From: Vulcanimicrobiota bacterium
GTDB lineage: Bacteria; Vulcanimicrobiota; Vulcanimicrobiia; Vulcanimicrobiales; Vulcanimicrobiaceae
Assembly: GCA_003167055.1 (NCBI GenBank)
Contig: PMUE01000367.1
Span: 2,971-15,801, forward strand
DNA length: 12,831 bases
Direction of reading: 5' to 3'
Below are positions 6,329 through 12,831 of this stretch, in pieces. Position 1 is the first letter of the stretch. Every line of letters begins with the position of its first letter. Position numbers and translations under genes: made by a program. The notes under the pieces were generated by a model. That model ran no database searches. It was not told where the DNA came from and saw only the letters and a list, made by a program, of their open reading frames with translations.

Positions 6329-7702
6329 ATGAGCGAGATCTCCCACCTCAAGCCGCCCGTCCCGCCCTCGCACTTCGAATACAAGCAGCTCAAGCAGGGC
6401 GAGTTTTGGCGCCACGTCCCCGCCTACCGCGAGGTCGACGAGACAACTTTTCTCGATCACCTTTGGCAACAGAAGAACGCGGTGAAAACACCGCAAGAAC
6501 TGCTGACGACAATCAAAGATCTCGTCTCGCCCGAATTCTTCGCCGACGTCGAAGAAGGTTTTGCGCAAGCGCCGATGGCGGTACGCGTGTCGCCGTACGC
6601 GCTCGCATTGATCGACTGGAACGATCCGGTCAACGATCCGATCCGCCGGCAATTCGTACCGCTGGCCTCGGCGCTCTTGCCCGACCATCCGCGGCTGACC
6701 CTCGACTCGTTGCACGAACAGGCCGACTCGCCGGTTCCCGGGCTCGTCCATCGCTATGTCGATAAGGCGCTTTTTCTTCCGCTCAACACCTGCCCTGTGT
6801 ACTGTCGCTTCTGCACACGAAGCTACGCGATCGGCCCGGACACGGAGAACGTCGATAAAGTCGCGCTCGCCAAAACGCCCAAACAGTGGGAGGACGCGTT
6901 CCAATACATCAGCGAGCGCCCAGAGCTCGAAGACATCGTGATCTCGGGTGGTGATGCCTACCAACTGCCGCCGAAGAATATCGCGTTGATCGGCAACGCG
7001 CTGCTCGACATCCCGCACGTGCGGCGCATGCGCTTTGCGACCAAAGGCCCGGCGATCATGCCGATGAAGTTGCTCACCGATGCGCCCTGGCTCGACGCGC
7101 TCACGTCGGTCGTCAATCGCGGACGCGCGATGGGCAAGGATGTCGTGCTGCACACCCACTTCAACGCGCCCGAAGAGATCACGTGGATCACCGAAAAGGC
7201 GATGCGGGTGGTGTTCGAACGCGGCATCTTCGTGCGCAATCAATCGGTGCTTATCCGCGGCGTCAACGACACACCCGAGCGCATGGCGCTGCTGGTCAAG
7301 CGTCTCGAGTACGTCAACGTCCACCCGTACTACGTGTATATGCACGATATGGTCAAGGGCGTCGAGGAGCTGCGCACCACGGTGCAGACGTCGATCGATA
7401 TAGAGAAGTTCGTGCGCGGCGCGACCGCCGGCTACAACACGCCGCTCTTTATCTGCGATGCGCCGGGCGGCGGCGGCAAGCGCGATATCCATTCGTTCGA
7501 CTATTACGATCGCGAGAACGGTATCTGCGTCTACACCGCACCGGCGGTCAAGAAAAACAAGGCCTTCGTCTATTTCGATCCGATCGACAAGCTCTCGCCT
7601 GAGGCGCAAGCGCGTTGGGCGGTCAAGGAGCTCGCCGATCAAATGATCCGTGAAGCGCTGCGTAGGGCAGGCGACGCAGCCGACGAACTCGTTCTGGCGT
7701 GA
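6329..7702 (+). CDS. kamA: Lysine 2,3-aminomutase (radical SAM, PLP-dependent)
   Basis: The 457-residue enzyme interconverts L-lysine and L-beta-lysine. The radical-SAM cluster motif C-x3-C-x2-C is Cys155, Cys159 and Cys162 (TCPVYCRFCTRSY). The PLP lysine is Lys384 in DAPGGGGK. Substrate choice can be read: in the Clostridium subterminale enzyme Asp293 and Asp330 bind the lysine side-chain amine, and PLP Lys337 follows Asp330 by seven residues. Here Asp340 (YMHDMVKG) and Asp377 (CDAPGGGGK) have the same 37- and 7-residue spacings. Glutamate 2,3-aminomutases replace these two aspartates, so this is a lysine enzyme. The length and C-terminal dimerisation tail fit KamA rather than the shorter EpmB. 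ATG 6329 is supported by AAGGA. The TGA overlaps the GTG of the next gene (7699-7702). Next to kdd it most likely serves lysine catabolism rather than beta-lysine osmolyte synthesis. Confidence 0.93.
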   Translation: MSEISHLKPPVPPSHFEYKQLKQGEFWRHVPAYREVDETTFLDHLWQQKNAVKTPQELLTTIKDLVSPEFFADVEEGFAQAPMAVRVSPYALALIDWNDPVNDPIRRQFVPLASALLPDHPRLTLDSLHEQADSPVPGLVHRYVDKALFLPLNTCPVYCRFCTRSYAIGPDTENVDKVALAKTPKQWEDAFQYISERPELEDIVISGGDAYQLPPKNIALIGNALLDIPHVRRMRFATKGPAIMPMKLLTDAPWLDALTSVVNRGRAMGKDVVLHTHFNAPEEITWITEKAMRVVFERGIFVRNQSVLIRGVNDTPERMALLVKRLEYVNVHPYYVYMHDMVKGVEELRTTVQTSIDIEKFVRGATAGYNTPLFICDAPGGGGKRDIHSFDYYDRENGICVYTAPAVKKNKAFVYFDPIDKLSPEAQARWAVKELADQMIREALRRAGDAADELVLA

Positions 7703-8322
7703 ATGAGAAGGCCTTTCGGCTCGACTTCTTTATTGCTATTGCTGCGCTGCTGATCAGCGCGTTAACGGCGGGCGCGCTGGTCTACCAGACGCGCGTCATC
7801 GCCGATCAATACGCGGCGACGATCTGGCCGTATCTCAGCGTAACCGGCACCTTCGGCCCTAACGGCGGGACGCTCGATCTCGAGAACGACGGCCTGGGGC
7901 CGGCGCTGATCGAATCCGCGCAGCTCTCGGTCGACGGCAAGGTCGTCCCCACCTGGAATGATTTTCTCCAGGTGCTCGTCTATGAGCCCGAGATCGGCGC
8001 GGCCGTAGCTCACGCGGCGAAAACGAACAAGCTCGTTATTTCGAGCGGATCGATCGGTCCCTCAAGCACGATCCGGCCGGGCGAAAGTAGACAGCTGCTA
8101 TCGATTTCCTACGACCTGTACGTCCATCCATCTGTCCTGAGTCGACATACGATAGCGCTGGATTTTTGTTATTGTTCGCTCAATCGAAGCTGCTGGATGC
8201 TCCATTCCAGACCGAGTGTCACCGGCCGACCCGATACGTCGGTATCAACGCCCCGCTGCACGACCGCGTCATCGATCGCTTCGATTGCTAGGTCCCTTTC
8301 TGTGCACCGGCATAAAAAATGA
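7699..8322 (+). CDS. Membrane-anchored protein of unknown function, probably frameshifted near the C-terminus
   Basis: As it stands this ORF encodes 207 residues. A TM anchor (about 8-29) is followed by the soluble segment YQTRVIADQYAATIWPYLSV, a beta-rich part with NDGLGPALIESAQLSVDGK, an IRPGES turn, and the Cys/Trp signature DFCYCSLNRSCW near residues 154-166. I have a general recollection of unnamed small membrane proteins with this WPYL...GPA...CYCS...CW pattern; no function is known to me. After CW the frame becomes low-complexity Ser/Thr/Arg sequence and runs 35 bases into the convergent gene. In the frame one base back, the DNA reads FQTECHRPTRYVGINAPLHD and stops at TAG 8289-8291, overlapping the convergent stop as CTAG. 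A one-base deletion near 8196-8206 (real or assembly error) is therefore likely and the native end is probably 8291. The GTG start overlaps the kamA stop, so it belongs to that operon. Confidence 0.65.
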   Translation: MNEKAFRLDFFIAIAALLISALTAGALVYQTRVIADQYAATIWPYLSVTGTFGPNGGTLDLENDGLGPALIESAQLSVDGKVVPTWNDFLQVLVYEPEIGAAVAHAAKTNKLVISSGSIGPSSTIRPGESRQLLSISYDLYVHPSVLSRHTIALDFCYCSLNRSCWMLHSRPSVTGRPDTSVSTPRCTTASSIASIARSLSVHRHKK

Positions 8323-10330
8323 CTTTGAAGATCGCCTGCGGGACCGTCGAGAGCGTGTTCGGGTCGCCGTAGGCGGTATAGATCTCGTAGTCTCGCATAC
8401 GCAAGTGATAGGCGACTGAGACGTTCGAACAGACGCCGATGCAGTTGCCGCCGCCGTTAGGCTCCGGCGGCACGCCGTCGACGCGGCGCAGGCCGATGGC
8501 AAACGACGAGTTGCGATCGATCTGGTAGCTGTAGCTAACTGAATCGAACCACTGAATGTTGTTAGCAGATCTCCCGTACATCCATTGCGCCGTATTGTCG
8601 ACGGCAAACGTGAGCGAACCGCGCTCGCCGACGCGCATGGTCGTCGAACGGAACCACGTGTCGAGGCGACCGAGCCCGTAGGCTCCGGTGTAGTACTGAA
8701 TCTGCGTCGGTGTCGCCGACGATCCGTGCGAAGGGAAATTGCCGACGTTGTTCTGCGTGCCGCTGTGATACGTAAGGCTAACACCGGCGCTCTGTGAGAC
8801 CGGCGTCATGATTTCGCCGAAGCGCCAGTAGTCTGAACCGGAGGAGAGTTGCAGATCGATCGTGCTCTTGGTAAGCAGATCGAAGAGAATCTGGTTGTCC
8901 GACTGCGCTTCCCCGTATTGCACGCCCTGATAGCGATCCATGAACAGGCTCACGCCGGCCGAGAGCAGCTTGTCGTTCGGCGCAAACGTCCAGATCCGCG
9001 CGGTATAGAGACCATAGCCGGCGATGCCTGGATGCGAATCGAAACCGTCGACCGGATTGAACTGGTTGCCGACTTTGCGAACCGAGCCGTAGAGAGCAAA
9101 TTTCTGGTTACCCCAGCCGCCGCCGGCGTCGAGCCATTGCCCCTGCGACGGATCGGTGACGAGCGTCCCCGATTCGATCGCGTCGTTTGCGTAGAAGCTG
9201 AGATACTTCCCGTTCCAATACGACAGGCCGCCCATGTTGCTCTGGTCGTTCGTGCCCGGAATTTCGGTGATGACGTGCTGGAACGCACCGTTCCAATGTG
9301 TGTCCGGCGAGGTATAGTTCAGTGCCGCCGCGGCGTCGGTGCGGTCGTCACCGATTGCGTCGAACGCAGCGAGGCCGAACTCTCCCTCCCGTCCCTCGAA
9401 GGCGTAGCCTTCGCGAGGCGTCGGGATGCCGTAGGTGTAGAGCGTCGTTCGGTAGCCGTTGCACACGTTGCAGTTGAAGTTGTTGAAGTAGCCGGCGGCT
9501 TGCGTAAAGAACGGGCGCACTTCGCTGTACGTGCGCTGAAACACGGTCGGCGAGATCGAGACTTGATCGAGCTCGACGTTCGAGTAGTCAGGATGCAGGG
9601 TTCCGAAGAACGACGCGGTCTGCGCGACCGGGATCGAAAAGTCCATGCCGATGCGCGAGGTGCTGCCGCCGATCGTACTGCTCGCCGCCTCGGCGAGCGC
9701 GTACGGTGCGACGCGCGGCTTCGGCAACGGCTGTTTTGCGATCTGGGTGAACGTCACCGTTCCGGCGCGCGCGGCATCGTCTGGATTCTGCTGCGCGGGA
9801 TCATACGACCACACATCGAGGTCCCCGGTCGAGCGCACGTAGCGCACGAACTGCAGGCGCCACGTCCCGGAATGCGCGCCGTGGATCACCGCAAACGGGA
9901 TCGCCATCGTGACCTCGTAGCCGTTCGCGGTGCGCGATCCGTGTGTTTCCCAGTGCGGCGAAAAGCTCACGTTCTCGGTCGATGCTTCGTTGTGCGCGCC
10001 GTTGGGATTCGCCTCAAATTGATATTGAAATCCGGCCGGCCCCTTTGGCCACAGGTCGACCCAGACGGCGTCGTCGCTCCACGCGATCCCGCCGCCGATG
10101 TTGCTGCCGCCGGTTACCGTGTCGTCCGAATGCTGTGATGCGACGACCGGCGCGCTTTGCTGCGCATCAAAGCGCACGTAGAGAAACTTGCCGTCGCTCC
10201 AAACGTAGACGTCGGTTTTATCCTGGGCCGGACGGGCGTGATCGACGTCCCACGTCAGGGTCACGTTCGCCGGCGGCGTCGCAATCGGTACGGCAAAGGT
10301 CCCGATAAGGGCCAGCAACGGTGCAATCAC
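8288..10330 (-). CDS. Outer-membrane protein with CBM9-like domain and beta-barrel (DUF5916-like)
   Basis: The 680-residue product begins with a short signal-like segment (MIAPLLALIGTFAVPIATPPA). It then has a CBM9-like beta-sandwich at about 25-195, with strands such as DVYVWSDGKFLYVRFDA, a DAVWVDLWP turn, YQFEANPNGAHNE and the closing YEVTMAIPF. The stretch HPDYSNVELDQVSISPTVFQRTYSEVRPFFTQ (about 246-277) resembles the 'NPDFSQVE...EKRPFF' hallmark of DUF5916-type proteins. The remainder is rich in alternating aromatic/polar strands expected of an outer-membrane beta-barrel. Two Cys pairs stand out (FNCNVCNG at 286-291 and a late C-I-G-V-C), unusual in barrels and possibly disulfides. There is no terminal aromatic residue. 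The GTG start overlaps the stop of the pentapeptide gene as GTGA (10327-10330). Function is unknown: glycan binding or substrate passage is possible. Confidence 0.75.
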   Translation of the reverse strand: MIAPLLALIGTFAVPIATPPANVTLTWDVDHARPAQDKTDVYVWSDGKFLYVRFDAQQSAPVVASQHSDDTVTGGSNIGGGIAWSDDAVWVDLWPKGPAGFQYQFEANPNGAHNEASTENVSFSPHWETHGSRTANGYEVTMAIPFAVIHGAHSGTWRLQFVRYVRSTGDLDVWSYDPAQQNPDDAARAGTVTFTQIAKQPLPKPRVAPYALAEAASSTIGGSTSRIGMDFSIPVAQTASFFGTLHPDYSNVELDQVSISPTVFQRTYSEVRPFFTQAAGYFNNFNCNVCNGYRTTLYTYGIPTPREGYAFEGREGEFGLAAFDAIGDDRTDAAAALNYTSPDTHWNGAFQHVITEIPGTNDQSNMGGLSYWNGKYLSFYANDAIESGTLVTDPSQGQWLDAGGGWGNQKFALYGSVRKVGNQFNPVDGFDSHPGIAGYGLYTARIWTFAPNDKLLSAGVSLFMDRYQGVQYGEAQSDNQILFDLLTKSTIDLQLSSGSDYWRFGEIMTPVSQSAGVSLTYHSGTQNNVGNFPSHGSSATPTQIQYYTGAYGLGRLDTWFRSTTMRVGERGSLTFAVDNTAQWMYGRSANNIQWFDSVSYSYQIDRNSSFAIGLRRVDGVPPEPNGGGNCIGVCSNVSVAYHLRMRDYEIYTAYGDPNTLSTVPQAIFKVIFYAGAQKGT

Positions 10331-11058
10331 GGAAGTATCGCGCCATCCAGCGAGTTGTGCGATTTGTCACGGAGCACTGCCGCGTCGACCTTCATGCAGG
10401 TACGCTCGTCATCGTGATTGTGATCGCAGAGCTGCGCTCCGGTAAAGACGGTTCCGCGGACTGAGGCGCCGCGCAAGTCGATGCACACCACTTCGCGCTG
10501 AATGATGACGCCGTCTTCCTCATCGGTGTTGTGCGTACAGACCCACGCGTTGCGGAACGAGGCGCCGTCGACGCGCGCATCCTGCATATCGGCGCCGGCC
10601 ACGCGGTCGCCGTCGAAGATCGCGTTAGAGAGATTGCCGCCACGGAAATTCGCACCGACGAAGCTCGCGCCGGTCAGATTTTGACCGTGCAGATCAACGT
10701 CGCCAAAGTTCGCGCCGGTAAATTCCGCGCCGTTCAACTTCGCGCCCTCGAGGCGCGCGCCGCGCAGGTTTGCGCCGACGAGCTTCGCGCCGCGCAGATC
10801 AGCGTTGCGTAAATCGGCACCACTCAGATTGGAGCCGGTGAGACGCGCGTCACGCAGATTCGCCGAGCTCAAGTCACTGCTCTCGAGGTTGGTTCCAACG
10901 TAATCCACGTCATGGAGATCGGCCCCGTGCAGATTCATGTGTGCGAGGTTGCAACCGACGCAGCGGCTCGGCGTGCCCGCCGCGCGTGCGGGCGGTGATC
11001 CGATCGCAACAACAAGTAGTGCGCACAAGATCCCCAGGTTTCGAATGAGTGCCGTCAT
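10327..11058 (-). CDS. Secreted pentapeptide-repeat protein
   Basis: The 243-residue protein starts with a signal peptide (about 1-27, ending PPARA-A) and should be exported. A right-handed quadrilateral beta-helix of A(D/N)LxG pentapeptides runs from about 36 to 170 (GADLHD, SANLRD, GSNLSG, GADLRN, GANLRG and so on), capped by R-C-V-G-C at 32-36. The C-terminal part leaves the repeat register with two Cys/His/Asp-rich loops: one starting W-V-C-T-H-N-T-D-E-E-D at 173 and closing at Cys192, the other C-D-H-N-H-D-D-E-R-T-C at 211-221, with pentapeptide-like turns between them. I chose ATG 11058. The frame opens at TTG 11100, but that extension lacks a ribosome site and would precede the signal peptide with a charged tail. 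Export argues against a gyrase-protecting Qnr/MfpA role; an envelope structural or binding role is more likely. Confidence 0.88.
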   Translation of the reverse strand: MTALIRNLGILCALLVVAIGSPPARAAGTPSRCVGCNLAHMNLHGADLHDVDYVGTNLESSDLSSANLRDARLTGSNLSGADLRNADLRGAKLVGANLRGARLEGAKLNGAEFTGANFGDVDLHGQNLTGASFVGANFRGGNLSNAIFDGDRVAGADMQDARVDGASFRNAWVCTHNTDEEDGVIIQREVVCIDLRGASVRGTVFTGAQLCDHNHDDERTCMKVDAAVLRDKSHNSLDGAILP

Positions 11059-11153
11059 GGTGGCCGATTCTACCTTTCTCGTATTCCTAAAAGCGGTCAA
11101 TACAATGCCCGGGGCGCGTGTCGCCCGTGATTACGGTGACGTTTGGTTGTTAC
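11059..11153 (-). other. 95-bp gap between the M56-fusion and secreted pentapeptide genes
   Basis: This is the longest non-coding stretch in the window and the only loose junction in the right-hand operon. It holds a small GC hairpin (GGGCG at 11112-11116 with CGCCC at 11122-11126, five-base loop) with no U-run after it, so it is not a convincing intrinsic terminator. It could be a weak attenuator or pause, letting the two downstream genes be expressed at a different level from the sensor gene. Confidence 0.35.
11067..11072 (-). promoter_or_regulatory. Possible -10 box TAGAAT before the secreted pentapeptide gene
   Basis: On the minus strand TAGAAT lies eight bases before the ATG at 11058, with TTGACC at 11095-11100 a loosely spaced (22-base) -35 candidate. 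If used, transcription would begin almost at the start codon, giving a nearly leaderless message. That fits the lack of a well-placed ribosome-binding site. The spacing is poor, so this is weak. Confidence 0.22.
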
Positions 11154-12831
11154 CTAAGGACCGGTCAGCGTTGCTCCGGAGAAGTCACATCCGATGAACT
11201 TGGTGCCGTCCGTGTTCGCGCCCCGAAGGTCTGCGCCGGAGAAATCGACACCGCTGAAGATCGCGTCTTGGAGATTGGCACCACGAAGATTTGCATGGCT
11301 GAGGTCCACGCCCGTGAGCTTGATACCGCGCAGGTCCATGCCGCTGAGGTTCGCGCCGTGCAAATCGCAGCCGTTGCAGCGCGGCAGATACGCCCGGATC
11401 TGCGTTTGCGACAGCGCGCGCACGTCCAGATCGGATCCGCTCAGATTGGCGTGATCGAGGTTGGCGCCCTCGAGCTTCGCGCCGTCGAGATTCGCTCCCG
11501 ACAAGTTCGCGCCGCTGAACGAGGCGTTCCGTAGATCCGCGCCTTCGAAGTCGACGCCGCTGAGATTGGCTCCATCGAAATTTGCGCCTTGGAGATTGGA
11601 GTGACTGAAGTCCGACCCCGTCAAATTCGAGCCGGCGAAATTCTTCCCGGCGAGATTTTGATTCTCAAAGTCGCAGCCCGAGCAGTTCATGCCGGGGTGT
11701 TCGATCGACGCGACACGCATCGACTTGCCGTACGCTTTGGACATCGAGGTGGATACGGCGGTGGTAATCGCGGCCGCCATGGCCGTCGATGCCGCGGTCA
11801 ACGACGCCGACTGCGCTGCGGCGGACGCCGCCTTCGTCGACATCGCCACCGATTTTTCGGTTATCGCTTTGATCTTGGCCGGTGCGACGGTCACGGTGAC
11901 GTTCGGTACCGTAAGTGAGACTTGCGGAAACGTGATCGCCATCTTTGGTGTGGTGACTTTGTACGGTTGGCTTGGCTTCGCAGCTGCAGCCGCCGGCGCA
12001 GCAGCAACTGCCGGCGGGCACGGCATCGCAAACGCGATGTCGGGTGTCAGCGAGAAGGCCACCAGATATCCGGCGATGAGTCCGACGGCAACCAGTGTTG
12101 CGGTCGCCGGCGAGATCGAGGAACCGATCGCGCGGCCCGTGCGCAGCAACCGCTCGATGCGAATCGAGATGTTCTTGCGCGTCGTGAACACGCCCGGCGC
12201 TGCCAGCGGCTGATGCGGCCACGAGGTCATCTCCGCCATCTTCGTGAGACAGAAGGCGTAGGTGCGCACCGCGCCGGTCAGTTCGAGCACATAATCGTCG
12301 CACGCGACCTCGCGTTCTACGTCCATCTGCCGGGCGATAAACCAGACCGCAGGATTGAAGAACAGCAGCGAGGTGATGACGCGTTGCAGACCATTGGTCC
12401 AGTCGTCGTGGCGCAAGAGATGCGCGAGTTCGTGCAGACTGATCTGATCGATCTCCTGCGCATCGAATTGGGCAAGCAGGTGCTGCGGTAAGAGCACCAT
12501 CGCGTCGAACAGACCGACCGCGACGGGGACTTCGATTCCGTTGGTGACACAGATACGTACGTCGCGATCGTGCGCGTCGAGGCGCTGCCACTGCACGAGT
12601 TGATCGCGATACTCCATGCCGAGCGGCATGGCATCGCGCTTGAGGCGCTCGAGGCGAAACAGCGCAACCGCCAAGCGCACGACCAGCGCGAGCGCTGCGA
12701 TGCCCCACAGGGTGAAGCAGATCGCGACGATGAGGAACGACACGCTCACATTAAGGTTTGGCAGGCGCGGTATGGTCAGACTGCTGCCGCTACCACCGTC
12801 GGAGTACCTCGCTCCGCTCGCCGTTTCATGT
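11154..12831 (-). CDS. BlaR1/MecR1-like M56 metallopeptidase fused to pentapeptide repeats (5' end missing)
   Basis: The frame is open to the right edge; the GTG at 12749 is internal, because the preceding 27 codons read as a periplasmic-loop-like stretch ending LTIPRLPNLN before a TM helix. Counting from that GTG: TM helix about 4-27; cytoplasmic M56 protease domain with zinc motif H-E-L-A-H at 106-110 in SLHELAHLLRHDDW; a hydrophobic stretch 121-140; a third-ligand region around 145-152 (EREVACDD); another TM about 215-235. An Ala/Pro-rich, low-complexity linker (about 244-345) follows. Pentapeptide repeats then run from Cys356 to the end, interrupted at about 443-457 by a non-repeat segment and restarting at R-C-N-G-C-D-L (457-462). 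BlaR1-type proteins are transmembrane sensors whose protease domain relieves a BlaI-type repressor. Here the usual penicillin-binding sensor is absent. A BlaI-like gene would be expected upstream, outside the window. Confidence 0.87.
   Translation of the reverse strand, partial: HETASGARYSDGGSGSSLTIPRLPNLNVSVSFLIVAICFTLWGIAALALVVRLAVALFRLERLKRDAMPLGMEYRDQLVQWQRLDAHDRDVRICVTNGIEVPVAVGLFDAMVLLPQHLLAQFDAQEIDQISLHELAHLLRHDDWTNGLQRVITSLLFFNPAVWFIARQMDVEREVACDDYVLELTGAVRTYAFCLTKMAEMTSWPHQPLAAPGVFTTRKNISIRIERLLRTGRAIGSSISPATATLVAVGLIAGYLVAFSLTPDIAFAMPCPPAVAAAPAAAAAKPSQPYKVTTPKMAITFPQVSLTVPNVTVTVAPAKIKAITEKSVAMSTKAASAAAQSASLTAASTAMAAAITTAVSTSMSKAYGKSMRVASIEHPGMNCSGCDFENQNLAGKNFAGSNLTGSDFSHSNLQGANFDGANLSGVDFEGADLRNASFSGANLSGANLDGAKLEGANLDHANLSGSDLDVRALSQTQIRAYLPRCNGCDLHGANLSGMDLRGIKLTGVDLSHANLRGANLQDAIFSGVDFSGADLRGANTDGTKFIGCDFSGATLTGP

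Noticed and set aside
6296..7642. 448-residue open frame antisense to kamA
   Set aside because: It is a mirror of a high-GC coding gene, Arg/Asp/Val-rich with no recognisable domain, and lies opposite a radical-SAM enzyme with all key motifs.
8849..10138. 429-residue open frame on the plus strand opposite the barrel gene
   Set aside because: Composition is Arg/Val/Ala-rich and typical of antisense frames in GC-rich DNA. The minus-strand gene has clear CBM9/DUF5916-like sequence and a coupled start.
10327..11058. Qnr/MfpA-like gyrase-protection function for the pentapeptide protein
   Set aside because: It has a Sec-type signal peptide and likely disulfides, indicating an exported protein, whereas gyrase-protecting members are cytoplasmic.
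10531..11534. Periodic plus-strand peptides (VRAVQI/ELRAVEI-like) opposite the pentapeptide genes
   Set aside because: The periodicity is the 15-base pentapeptide repeat read on the wrong strand. It explains the pattern fully.
10560..11690. Tandem 15-base periodicity considered as a DNA repeat or CRISPR-like array
   Set aside because: Units are degenerate, contiguous and maintain the A(D/N)LxG codon pattern, so this is protein-level repetition with no spacers.
12747..12749. GTG at 12749 as the start of the M56 fusion gene
   Set aside because: The frame stays open to the window edge and M56 proteins of this type need additional N-terminal TM helices before this point.

Overview
This is a gene-dense, GC-rich bacterial window with GTG starts and very tight packing. 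It contains ten protein-coding genes, two of them cut by the window edges. I see no rRNA, tRNA, CRISPR array, transposase or attachment site. The organism is most likely a diderm environmental bacterium: there is a predicted outer-membrane beta-barrel protein, a lipoprotein and Sec-exported proteins. The gene mix and base usage are compatible with an uncultured lineage such as Eremiobacterota/Vulcanimicrobiota, but that placement is a guess from general impression, not a search.

Layout. (1) 1-1611, plus strand: the 3' part of a YVTN-type beta-propeller protein, then an arylamine N-acetyltransferase whose ribosome-binding site begins inside the propeller stop codon. (2) 1608-4738, minus strand: an ABC-type oligopeptide-family substrate-binding lipoprotein, then a four-TM membrane-embedded alpha/beta hydrolase, joined by an ATGA overlap. 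(3) 4739-4795: a short divergent control region with a good sigma70-like promoter, a small inverted repeat and, immediately beside it, a 39-bp near-perfect palindrome. (4) 4796-8322, plus strand: an operon of an Lrp/AsnC regulator, L-erythro-3,5-diaminohexanoate dehydrogenase (kdd), lysine 2,3-aminomutase (kamA) and a small membrane-anchored protein of unknown function that appears frameshifted near its end. (5) 8288-12831, minus strand: an operon reading in from the right edge. It encodes a BlaR1/MecR1-like M56 metallopeptidase fused to pentapeptide repeats, then a secreted pentapeptide-repeat protein, then a CBM9-like/beta-barrel (DUF5916-like) outer-membrane protein.

How the genes work together. 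kamA and kdd are the first and third enzymes of lysine degradation by way of beta-lysine. An Lrp/AsnC protein leading the operon suggests amino-acid-responsive control. The enzymes that should act between and after them (beta-lysine 5,6-aminomutase and the 3-keto-5-aminohexanoate cleavage enzyme) are not in this window. The divergent substrate-binding protein may feed the same physiology, but nothing in its sequence identifies the ligand.

The most unusual locus is the right-hand operon. There a BlaR1-like zinc-protease signal transducer carries a long pentapeptide-repeat solenoid where a penicillin-binding sensor would normally sit. The next gene encodes a second, secreted pentapeptide solenoid that starts with the same C-x-G-C cap and carries two Cys/His/Asp-rich loops. 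The third gene encodes a predicted outer-membrane barrel. This looks like a candidate envelope-sensing system.
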